NCBI GenBank assembly: GCA_020846575.1 | Contig: JADLDQ010000276.1 | Location: forward strand, 1-11,954 | Direction of reading: 5' to 3' | DNA from: Burkholderiales bacterium | Lineage (GTDB): Bacteria > Pseudomonadota > Gammaproteobacteria > Burkholderiales > SG8-39 | Length of the DNA: 11,954 bases | In this document: in pieces, positions 5,842 to 11,954 of the stretch | Layout: each line of letters opens with the position of its first letter | Numbering within the stretch: position 1 is the first letter of the stretch | The notes under the pieces: generated by a model | Told to the model about the DNA's origin: nothing | Database searches by the model: none | Seen by the model: the letters and a program-made list of their open reading frames with translations, nothing else | Translations under genes and position numbers: made by a program

Positions 5842-7758
5842 TCAGTCCCGCGCACCGGGCAGCGCCAGCAGCGCCTCCCCCAGGGCCGGGCCCGCGTCCG
5901 GCCGATCGAACAGGCGGTCACAGCCTGCCAGGATGCGCTCGCTCGCTTCCCGGCGCGCCTCGGCGTCGGTGCCCAGGCGCAGCGCCAGGTCGATGTATGC
6001 CTGTGCGGACTGCGCCACGCAGCCCATCTCGCCCAGCTCCAGGTAGTGCCCCAAGGTGAAACGGCCCCGCAGCCGCGGCGCGGGCAGCGTGACCACCGGG
6101 ACGCCCAGTGCGAGCCCCTCGACGCTTGAGTTGTTCCCGCCGAAATGGACCGGATCGAGCAGCACGTCCATGCACGACACCAGGTTGAGGCCCGTCGGCG
6201 TGCGCTGCTGCGGCAGCAGCACCACGCGCGCGAGCGACTCGCCCAGGCGCGGCGCGAGCCGCGCGAGCAGGCGCTGCGCCCAGGCCCTGCGCGCCTCGAT
6301 CAGCACGATCCGCGCCGCCGGGTCGCGTTCCAGGATCGCCGCGAACACCGCGTCGAAATCCGGGTGCAGCTTGAAAAGGGTCTGCGGGCACCCGTACAGG
6401 TGCGCGTGCGCCGGCAGGCCGAGCGCCGCGCGATCGGGCGCGCCCGGCGGCGCGCAGGGGCGCGCATAGCGCGGCATGAAGTATCCCTTCAGGCGCAGCA
6501 GCCGCTCGCTGTACTCGCTTTCGCTGCCCGGCGGCTCGAGCGTCTCGGAGGAAATGAAGTGGTCCACGCTGTCGATGCCGCTGGTGACCGGATGACCCCA
6601 GGCCACCAGCTGAACCGGAGCGAGCCGCCAGTAGGCAAGGTAGTAGGTGAGCGGGTGCATGCCCAGATCGGCGAACACCAGGAACTCAGGCTCGGATTGC
6701 GCGATGGCCGCGCGCGCGATGTCCAGTCTCGGAGGCAGCGCGACGTAGTGGTCGGCGGCGCGCGCGATCGAGGCGGCCAGCGGGTCGCCGGGGCGCGGCG
6801 CGACGGCGAATACCCAGACCTCGAAATCCGCGCGCGGCAGGTCGCGGATCCAGCCGATCGTGGTGCGCCCGATCGAATGGGTATTGAAGTGCGCCGAAAC
6901 GAACGCCACCCGGCGCCTGCGCCCGCGCCGGCGAGCGTCGAATCGGGGAGCCGCCGAGGCGCCCGCGTAGCACTTGCGCAGCACCCGCCCGAGCTTCTCC
7001 ATGAGCCGTCGCTCGTCCAGCCCGTGATAGGCGAGATAGAAGGCGGTCATCCCCACGCTCGACTCCGGGTCGGGCAGCGTCTCGATACGCTCGGCGAGCA
7101 GCTCGTCCATCTCGCGCTCGAAGCGCTCGCGCACCTGGTGAATCTCGTCGTTCGAGGCCGCGATCGCCGGTAGCATCAGCGCGCGGCGCAGCCGCGCCGC
7201 GGTATCGCCGCTGGAGGCGATGCCGCGTGCGGCCACGCTTCTGGCCGCCTCGGCGTCGGACTCCTGGTGCAGGAGGTCCGCGAAGGCGCGCAGCGCCCCG
7301 AGGTGGTCCGGGGCGATCTCCAGCGCGCGGCTGAAGGTGCGCCGCGCCTCGTCGCCGCGGGCGAGCGCGGCCAGCGTGCGCCCCAGGTCGGCGAGCGCAT
7401 CGGCGTGCATCGGGCCGCCCTCGGCCAGCGCCACGCCCCGCTCGAAGCAGGCAAGCGCCGCGGCCGGCCCCTCCTCCCAGAACAGCAGCTCGCCCAGCAT
7501 CAGGACGCAGGCGGGCGCGCGCGGGGCATGCTCGACCGCGAGCCGCAGCGCGGCGATCGCCTCGTGCGCGCGGCCCGCGCGCCGCGCGATGAGTCCTTTC
7601 AGGAAGTGTGCGTCCGCCAGCGACTGTCCGCGTGCGATGAGCGCCTCGCAGGCGCGCTCCGCGGCAGTGTCGCGCCCGGCCTCGTAGAGCGCGCGGGCCC
7701 TGCGGATGCCGCTGCCGCGGCGCGCGCTCAACAACTCCCGGATGAGGCGTTCGAGCAT
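5842..7758 (-). CDS. TPR-containing SPINDLY/OGT-like glycosyltransferase (GT41), second copy
   Basis: The 638-residue protein has TPR-like helical repeats (about 20-180), a helical linker (200-265), a very basic stretch (ARRRGRRRR, about 275-283), then the OGT catalytic region (about 284-625). It shows VAFVSAHFNTHSIGR with H294 at the catalytic-pocket His position of OGT, LAPVQLVAWGHPVTSGIDSV (379-398), YGCPQTLFKLHPDFD with the UDP-contacting Lys (K463), and LLDPVHFGGNNSSVEGLALG (about 533-552). Bacterial relatives are cytosolic protein or glycan O-glycosyltransferases that use UDP-GlcNAc or another nucleotide sugar; the acceptor is unknown. It diverges strongly from the GT41 gene just upstream (DPVHFGGNNSS against DPFPFCGGMTS), so this is an old pair and not a recent duplication. 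The ATG at 7758 has only a weak ribosome site, which suggests coupling to upstream translation. Confidence 0.9.
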   Translation of the reverse strand: MLERLIRELLSARRGSGIRRARALYEAGRDTAAERACEALIARGQSLADAHFLKGLIARRAGRAHEAIAALRLAVEHAPRAPACVLMLGELLFWEEGPAAALACFERGVALAEGGPMHADALADLGRTLAALARGDEARRTFSRALEIAPDHLGALRAFADLLHQESDAEAARSVAARGIASSGDTAARLRRALMLPAIAASNDEIHQVRERFEREMDELLAERIETLPDPESSVGMTAFYLAYHGLDERRLMEKLGRVLRKCYAGASAAPRFDARRRGRRRRVAFVSAHFNTHSIGRTTIGWIRDLPRADFEVWVFAVAPRPGDPLAASIARAADHYVALPPRLDIARAAIAQSEPEFLVFADLGMHPLTYYLAYWRLAPVQLVAWGHPVTSGIDSVDHFISSETLEPPGSESEYSERLLRLKGYFMPRYARPCAPPGAPDRAALGLPAHAHLYGCPQTLFKLHPDFDAVFAAILERDPAARIVLIEARRAWAQRLLARLAPRLGESLARVVLLPQQRTPTGLNLVSCMDVLLDPVHFGGNNSSVEGLALGVPVVTLPAPRLRGRFTLGHYLELGEMGCVAQSAQAYIDLALRLGTDAEARREASERILAGCDRLFDRPDAGPALGEALLALPGARD

Positions 7759-7798
7759 TCGCGAGTCGTACCGTGATCCAAGCTCTGCGGCATGGGAA

Positions 7799-7858
7799 TC
7801 AGCGCGCCGGCGGCGGTTTGCGCGATTCCGGGGCGTGGCCGCGTCGCAATGCGCTCAC
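7799..7858 (-). CDS. Possible 19-codon coupled mini-frame between the two glycosyltransferases
   Basis: A GTG at 7856-7858 overlaps the TGA of the upstream glycosyltransferase (GTGA). It opens a 19-codon frame, MSALRRGHAPESRKPPPAR, that stops 40 bases before the next ATG. The position resembles the 63-codon frame further upstream, though similarity to that repeat motif is faint (MS.. start, APESR). It may be a leader that carries ribosomes towards the weakly initiated gene at 7758, or it may be chance. There is no independent evidence of translation. Confidence 0.2.
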   Translation of the reverse strand: MSALRRGHAPESRKPPPAR

Positions 7859-9906
7859 GCCCGCGGCTGCGCCATCACCCGCGCGCACCGGCGGCGCCAC
7901 AGCGCGAGCAGTGAGCATTCCAGCGCGCGCGTGAAGCGCTCGTAATCGCACAGCGGCGAGGCGCGGACGCGCTCGCGCAGCCCCGCGCGAACGGCGGCGA
8001 GCCGGCCGCTGTCCTGCGCCAGGCGCAGCGCGATCTCCAGGTAGGACGCCTCGTCGGCCGCGATCCAGTCGGTCGCGCCCAGGTTGTGGAGCATCGAGGC
8101 GGTCTGCCGGCCCGGAATCATCTCGCCCGCGAGCGTGACCACGGGCACTCCCATCCAGAGCGCATCGAAGCTGGTCATGCCGCCGCAGAAGGGAAACGGG
8201 TCGAGCGCGATGTCGATCTCGTGGTAGGCGCGAAACGCCTCCGCGAGCGGTGCGAACGGCCGCAGCTCCAGGCGGGCATCGGGCAGTCCGGCGGCGCGCG
8301 CGAGGGTTCGGAACCGCTCGCGGTTGTCGGCGTCCGAGAGCGCGCGCGTCTGCAGGACCAGGCGCGCCTGCGGCAGCATCTGCAGCAGGCGCGCCCACAG
8401 GGCGAGCACGCGCGCGTTCAGCTTGGCGGCGTTGTTGAAGCAACCGAAGCTCACCTGGCCGCGCGCGAGGGCTGGCGACGGGCCGACCTCGGGATAGTCC
8501 GCGTTCGGCTCGAACACGAAGCGGGTGTGCGGCAGTCGCACCAGTTCCTCGGTGAACCAGCGCTCCTGTCCCGGCGGTGAGGAGTGCGGGTCGGAGACGA
8601 AGGCGTCGATCGCCTCCAGGCCGGTGGTATTGAAGTAGCCGAGCCAGCTCACCTGGACAGGGGCGGGTTTTCTCGCGAAGACGCGCAGGCGCCCGTAGGA
8701 GGTGTGGCCGGCGAGATCGACCAGGATGTCGATGGCGTCCTCGCGCACCCGCCGCGCCACGGCCTCGTCGTCCTGAGCGGCGATGTCGCGCCAGGCATCG
8801 GCCGAGCGCCGTAGGCGTTCGGTCACCGCGTCCGCGGATGGGTAGTTGTAATAGCAGAACACCTCGAACCGGCCGCGCTCGTGCCGGTCGATGACCGGTG
8901 CGAGCATCGACGCCACCAGGTGCCGCCGCAGATCCGGCGACACATAGCCGATGCGCAGCCTGCGGTCCGGGTCCGCGGTCCGGGCAGGCGGCGCGGGAAA
9001 GCGTTCCACGGCGGCGAAGCGCTGCGCCCAGTCGCGGTGCGCCGCCAGCACCTCCGCGGGAGTCGCCGCGGCGTCGTAGTTCACCGCCGATGCGAGGGCC
9101 GACGCCGCCAGTGCGTTGCCCGGCGCAAGGCGCAGCACTTCGCGGTAGTGTCGCGCCGCCTCGTCGCGCCGCGCGAGCAGGTTGTAGCAGTTGGCGAGGT
9201 TGTTGTGGGCGTGCTCTTCGTCCGGCGACGTGGAGAGTATCGCCTCGTAGTGCGAGGCGGCGCGGGTCAGCTCGCCGGATTCCTGCAGCGCGTAGGCGAG
9301 CGCGAGATGCGCTTGCCCTGGATCCGGCGCGAGCGCCCAGCGCGGTTCGATGAGCTGCACGGCCTGTGCGTACGCCTGCGCCGGCAGTTCGCCGCGCGAG
9401 GCGGCGGCGATGAGGCTGCGCCCGAGCGCCAGGGCGATCGCATCCTCACCGGGCGCAAGCTCGAGCGCGCGGCGCAGCGCCTCGCACGCCGAGGCCGGGT
9501 GATCCAGCCGGAACTCGGCCTCGCCGAGGTTGAACCAGGCGGCCGCCCGCGCTGGTTCGAGCGCCACGGCCCGCCCGAAGCAGGCCGCGGCGCCCCGGGT
9601 ATCCTCCAGCGCCACGCGCGCGTTGCCTTCGTTGAAATGGTACAGGCCTGAATCCGGCTGCGCCGCGATCGCCGCGCGGATGCGCGCAAGGGCGAGCGGC
9701 GCATCGCCAAGAGCGAGCGCCGCCAGTCCCGCCAGGTGCAGCGCCGGCGCGTGGTGTGGCCGGCGCGCGAGAACCTGCGCGCAGATCGCGGCCGCGGCCT
9801 GCGCATTCGCGCCCTCCAGCAGGGCGATCGCCTGCTCCAGGGCGGCCGCGGGTTCTTCCGCGGTCGCGATACCGAACGAGGACGCCAGCCGCGCGAACAA
9901 GCTCAT
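7855..9906 (-). CDS. TPR-containing SPINDLY/OGT-like glycosyltransferase (GT41), first copy
   Basis: The 683-residue protein starts with TPR repeats (about 20-270; clear units such as YHFNEGNARVALEDTRGAAA, AAAWFNLGEAEFRLDHPASA and HAHNNLANCYNLLARRDEAA). The catalytic SPINDLY/OGT part follows (about 315-670). Diagnostic motifs are LRIGYVSPDLRRH (317-329, with the pocket H329), PVQVSWLGYFNTTGLEAIDA (416-435), FGCFNNAAKLN (487-497, UDP-binding K495), IDIALDPFPFCGGMTSFDAL (564-583) and MGVPVVTLAG (585-594). This is close to the canonical bacterial GT41 pattern. It should be a cytosolic, nucleotide-sugar-dependent O-glycosyltransferase whose TPRs choose the acceptor. The ATG at 9904-9906 overlaps the stop of the 63-codon frame (ATGA). 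The frame stays open upstream into suhB, so an N-terminal extension is possible but not needed. Confidence 0.94.
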   Translation of the reverse strand: MSLFARLASSFGIATAEEPAAALEQAIALLEGANAQAAAAICAQVLARRPHHAPALHLAGLAALALGDAPLALARIRAAIAAQPDSGLYHFNEGNARVALEDTRGAAACFGRAVALEPARAAAWFNLGEAEFRLDHPASACEALRRALELAPGEDAIALALGRSLIAAASRGELPAQAYAQAVQLIEPRWALAPDPGQAHLALAYALQESGELTRAASHYEAILSTSPDEEHAHNNLANCYNLLARRDEAARHYREVLRLAPGNALAASALASAVNYDAAATPAEVLAAHRDWAQRFAAVERFPAPPARTADPDRRLRIGYVSPDLRRHLVASMLAPVIDRHERGRFEVFCYYNYPSADAVTERLRRSADAWRDIAAQDDEAVARRVREDAIDILVDLAGHTSYGRLRVFARKPAPVQVSWLGYFNTTGLEAIDAFVSDPHSSPPGQERWFTEELVRLPHTRFVFEPNADYPEVGPSPALARGQVSFGCFNNAAKLNARVLALWARLLQMLPQARLVLQTRALSDADNRERFRTLARAAGLPDARLELRPFAPLAEAFRAYHEIDIALDPFPFCGGMTSFDALWMGVPVVTLAGEMIPGRQTASMLHNLGATDWIAADEASYLEIALRLAQDSGRLAAVRAGLRERVRASPLCDYERFTRALECSLLALWRRRCARVMAQPRA

Positions 9907-10094
9907 CGGTCCGTCTCGCTTCGCACCGGGTTCGCATTCGTCCTGCCCTGCCCGGGGCGGCTCTCCGGACTCATTCGGTCGTCCCGCCGCCGCGCACCGG
10001 GTGATTCGCCCCCGGGACGGCCCGGCGGCCTGAACGGACCGGCTTGCGGCTGCGCGCCAAGGAATTCGCCCTCGGGGCGGTCCTTCGGACTCAT
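9903..10094 (-). CDS. 63-codon repeat peptide, coupled between suhB and the glycosyltransferase
   Basis: The ATG (10092-10094) overlaps the suhB TGA and the TGA (9903-9905) overlaps the glycosyltransferase ATG, so both joints are ATGA. The peptide has three 20-residue units beginning at residues 1, 21 and 41: MSPKDRPEGEFLGAQ, RPPGRPGGESPGAR with its flanks, and MSPESRPGQ. The third unit drifts out of phase: in the downstream gene's frame it continues DECEPGAKRDGPM into the glycosyltransferase start. I recall similar RPEGE(F/Y)xxAQ repeats at gene junctions in betaproteobacteria, but with no known function. It may be a real peptide, a translational coupler, or a repeat element that happens to be open. 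No membrane or signal segment is present. Confidence 0.45.
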   Translation of the reverse strand: MSPKDRPEGEFLGAQPQAGPFRPPGRPGGESPGARRRDDRMSPESRPGQGRTNANPVRSETDR

Positions 10095-10097
10095 CGG
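9906..10097. repeat. Degenerate direct repeats of about 60 bp at the suhB-glycosyltransferase junction
   Basis: Positions 10001-10037 and 10061-10097 match at about 27 of 37 bases with an exact 60-base offset (shared core ATTCGCCC-CGGG-CGG). A third copy, 9952-9978, carries the same CGGGGCGG-CTCCGGACTCAT-CGG series. On the minus strand, ATGAGTCCG appears at the start of units 1 and 3, and CCGATGAG recurs at the glycosyltransferase start. The repeat therefore duplicates the initiation context as well as the peptide motif. Confidence 0.75.
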
Positions 10098-10882
10098 GCG
10101 CGCACCCCCCGCGAGATCACCTGGAGCAACTGCGCGAACACCTTTGGATTTCCGCCGACGATGCAGCCCTCGGCGAGATACTCGGATTCGCCGCTGAAGT
10201 CGCTCACCAGGCCGCCGGCCTCCTGGACGAGCAGTGCCCCGGCAGCCATGTCCCAGGGTTTCAGGCCCGACTCCCAGAACCCGTCCAGGCGGCCGCAGGC
10301 GACGTATGCGAGATCGAGCGCCGCCGCGCCGGCCCGGCGTATGCCGGAGACGCGCGGCAGCAGATCGGCCGTCAAGGCGAGGTGCTCCTGCATCCCGGCG
10401 GGCTCGCGGAACTGAAAGCCGGTGCCTATCAGGGCATCCTGGAAGCGGCTGCGGCGCGACACGCGCATGCGCCGGTCGTTCAGGTAGGCGCCGTGCCCGC
10501 GGCTTGCGGTGAACAGCTCGTCGCGGGTCGGATCGTAGATCACCGCGTGCGCGAGGATGCTCTTGTGCTTGACCGCGATCGAGACCGCGTACTGGGGAAA
10601 GCCGTGGATGAAATTGGTGGTGCCATCCAGCGGATCGATGATCCAGGTGAACTCCGAGTCCGGGCCGTGGCTGCCGGACTCCTCTGCTAAGATCGCGTGG
10701 TCCGCGTGGGAGCGGCGGATGATGTCGATCGCGGCCGCTTCCGCCGCCTTATCCACCTCGGTGACGAAGTCGTTCGGGCGCTTGCGCGAGACCGCCAGCG
10801 CGTCGATGTCGCGCGAGGCGCGAGCGATGATGGTCCCCGCGCGCCGGGCGGCCTTCACCGCGATGGTGAGCAGCGGGTGCAT
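10091..10882 (-). CDS. suhB: Inositol-1-monophosphatase family protein
   Basis: The 263-residue protein has the full length and all motifs of the inositol monophosphatase/SuhB family. Seen are D44 (VTEVDKAAE), E67-E68 (LAEES), the metal-binding WIIDPLDGTTNFIHGFP (80-96, with D83, D86 and the G-T-T that follows), and KPWDMAAG with D211. These bind Mg2+ and hydrolyse inositol or sugar monophosphates. In Escherichia coli SuhB also joins rRNA antitermination complexes. The ATG at 10882 has GAGGGAAA about eight bases upstream. The gene leads the minus-strand operon with two glycosyltransferases and is divergent from trmJ. Whether it serves RNA processing or sugar-phosphate turnover for glycosylation cannot be told. 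The symbol is given by family and context. Confidence 0.93.
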   Translation of the reverse strand: MHPLLTIAVKAARRAGTIIARASRDIDALAVSRKRPNDFVTEVDKAAEAAAIDIIRRSHADHAILAEESGSHGPDSEFTWIIDPLDGTTNFIHGFPQYAVSIAVKHKSILAHAVIYDPTRDELFTASRGHGAYLNDRRMRVSRRSRFQDALIGTGFQFREPAGMQEHLALTADLLPRVSGIRRAGAAALDLAYVACGRLDGFWESGLKPWDMAAGALLVQEAGGLVSDFSGESEYLAEGCIVGGNPKVFAQLLQVISRGVRAR

Positions 10883-11043
10883 GGGATTTCCCTCGAACCT
10901 GGTATGAATGCGCTTGGGATCGCCGCGGGCCGGCTCTGATCGCCTGGAGGAATTCCGCCTGGCCCGGAACGCGGCGGTTTGCGGCGACGCGCAGCGGGGC
11001 GCCGATGCGCTCCGGTATGGCTGTCGAAGCGCGATTCTATAGT
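10883..11043. promoter_or_regulatory. Divergent suhB/trmJ intergenic region
   Basis: These 161 bases must hold promoters for both directions. The clearest AT-rich element is TTCTATAGTATG at 11035-11046. It offers a -10-like TATAGT on plus (11038-11043) and TACTAT/TATAGA on minus, but no good -35 at the right distance was found for either. The plus -10 touches the ATG at 11044, so if it is used the trmJ start must move downstream. The rest is GC-rich and shows nothing recognisable. Confidence 0.3.
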
Positions 11044-11859
11044 ATGAGTCCCGGCGATCTCCCCGGAATCGGCTGCCGCGTGCAGGTGGTTCTTCACCGC
11101 CCGTCGCACCCCGGCAACATGGGCGCCGCGGCGCGCGCCATGAAGGCGATGGGATTGACTCGCCTCACGCTGGTTGCGCCGCGACGCCCGCCCGATCGGG
11201 AGGCTCGGGCCCTTGCGGCCGGCGCGGGCGACGTGCTCGCATGTGCGCGCCTGTGCGCCAGCCTCGACGAAGCGCTCCTCGGCACGTCGCTCGCCATCGC
11301 ATTCAGCGCGCGCAGCCGCGAACTCTCGTACCGGCCGATCGACGTGCGCGCTGCCTGTGTCGAAGCGAGTTCGGTTGCGCGCGGCGCGCAGGTGGCGCTG
11401 GTGTTCGGCAACGAGACGGCGGGGCTGACGAATGCGGACGTGCTCAAGTGCCATCGACTGGCGCAGATACCGTCCGACCCGGTTCACGGCTCGCTGAACC
11501 TCGCGGCCGCGGTCCAGATCGCCGCCTATGAATTGCGCATCGCGGCGTTTGCCTGCAGCGCAGAGAACCCGCCCGTCGAGGCGCAGGCGCCGGGCCTTGC
11601 CACCGCCGGGGAACTCGAGCGTCTCTACGCACACCTGGAAAGCAGCCTGCGCGAGACCGGCTTTCTCGACTCCGGCAAGCCCAAACGGCTCATGGAGCGG
11701 TTGCGCCGCCTGTTCGGACGCGCGGGTCTGGAAGGAGCGGAGGTCAACATCCTGCGCGGCATGCTCAGCGCCTGGGACGAGCGCATGGCAGGCAGAACCG
11801 TGCGTGCGGGGCTGCCGCCTGAGCGCCGCCCGCCTCCTCAGGGAACAAAAGTTGAATAA
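11044..11859 (+). CDS. trmJ: tRNA 2'-O-ribose methyltransferase, TrmJ type (SPOUT)
   Basis: From the ATG at 11044 the protein has 271 residues, which fits TrmJ. The three SPOUT motifs are clear: SHPGNMGAAARAMKAMGL (21-38), VALVFGNETAGLTN (117-130) and IPSDPVHGSLNLAAAVQIA (142-160). The C-terminal TrmJ signature ETGFLDSGKPKRLMERLRR (about 204-222) plus NILRGMLSAW (235-244) separates it from other SpoU enzymes. TrmJ methylates ribose at position 32 of the tRNA anticodon loop using S-adenosylmethionine. The frame is open to an ATG at 11005, but 11044 places the conserved start at the usual distance; no strong ribosome site marks either. Its TAA overlaps the promoter of the next gene. The Pro/Arg-rich last 15 residues are lineage-specific. 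Confidence 0.93.
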   Translation: MSPGDLPGIGCRVQVVLHRPSHPGNMGAAARAMKAMGLTRLTLVAPRRPPDREARALAAGAGDVLACARLCASLDEALLGTSLAIAFSARSRELSYRPIDVRAACVEASSVARGAQVALVFGNETAGLTNADVLKCHRLAQIPSDPVHGSLNLAAAVQIAAYELRIAAFACSAENPPVEAQAPGLATAGELERLYAHLESSLRETGFLDSGKPKRLMERLRRLFGRAGLEGAEVNILRGMLSAWDERMAGRTVRAGLPPERRPPPQGTKVE

Positions 11860-11880
11860 ATTACTAAGGTTTGGCATACT
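11848..11880 (+). promoter_or_regulatory. Promoter with IscR type 1-like site for a gene beyond the window
   Basis: A -35 TTGAAT (11852-11857), a 17-bp spacer and an extended -10 (TGG then CATACT, 11872-11880) form a good sigma-70 promoter pointing right. The 25 bases 11848-11872 agree with the IscR type 1 consensus (ATASYYGACTRWWWYAGTCRRSTAT) at 20 of 25 positions by my count; mismatches are at 11849, 11856, 11864, 11866 and 11871. The site covers the -35 and spacer, a repressing position. In many betaproteobacteria cysE and iscR follow trmJ, so this is probably the promoter of an iron-sulfur-linked operon. The promoter is seen; IscR control is inferred. Confidence 0.6.
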
Positions 11881-11954
11881 ATCCGCAACTCCTTGTCGTA
11901 CCAGCCGTTTGCAGGAATCCCGCGGTAGCGCAGAAACCGACTTTCGGGGGTACA
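11881..11954 (+). other. Untranslated leader up to the window end
   Basis: These 74 bases follow the predicted promoter. They contain no ATG and no convincing ribosome site, so the next gene starts beyond the window. A transcription start near 11887 would give a leader of at least 68 bases. No riboswitch-like fold was recognised. Confidence 0.35.

Noticed and set aside
5825..5866. 9-bp inverted repeat GGCGCTGCC / GGCAGCGCC between convergent genes, possible two-way terminator
   Set aside because: The loop is 24 bases, there is no T tract on either side, and one arm is inside the glycosyltransferase gene.
11005..11043. Upstream start for trmJ adding 13 residues
   Set aside because: No ribosome site is seen, and the added residues lie across the AT-rich promoter-like element. 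The ATG at 11044 fits family length better.

Overview
The window is high-GC DNA (about 70% by eye) with long open frames. It most resembles a betaproteobacterium of the Burkholderiales/Rhodocyclales type. The best clue is the right end: an inositol monophosphatase gene (suhB) divergent from a trmJ-type tRNA methyltransferase, followed by what looks like an IscR-controlled promoter. This fits the order suhB / trmJ / cysE / iscR that I recall from that class. The organism assignment is inference.

Layout. At 1-254 (minus) is the N-terminal part of a MerR-family regulator, with its own promoter and a palindromic operator-like site at 262-290. About 301-636 looks like debris of an insertion element. 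Its small cysteine-rich reading frame now runs in phase into a histidine kinase (frame 493-2079). The kinase starts a three-gene operon: a HisKA_2-type PAS kinase, a response regulator-diguanylate cyclase (2057-3031) and a stand-alone receiver (3028-3408). Stops and starts overlap at both joints. This is a phosphorelay with one c-di-GMP output and one output without an effector domain. A stretch of about 750 bases without a convincing gene follows (3409-4165). It holds four tandem 30-bp repeats and a strong hairpin. Next come an unrecognised protein with two membrane segments (4166-5119) and a carboxymuconolactone decarboxylase-family protein (5183-5809).

From 10882 down to 5842 on the minus strand lies a compact operon: suhB, a 63-codon repeat-peptide frame, a TPR plus SPINDLY/OGT-like (GT41) glycosyltransferase, a possible 19-codon mini-frame, and a second, divergent GT41-like glycosyltransferase. 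The 63-codon frame is joined to both neighbours by ATGA overlaps. It consists of 20-residue (60-nt) repeats that also duplicate the start-codon context of the downstream gene. This is the least explained structure in the window.

To the right, trmJ (11044-11859, plus) is divergent from suhB. Its stop codon lies inside a 25-bp sequence that matches the IscR type 1 consensus at 20 of 25 positions and overlaps the -35 and spacer of a good promoter. That promoter points to a gene beyond the window edge, probably cysE or iscR. No tRNA, rRNA, CRISPR array or intact mobile element was seen.
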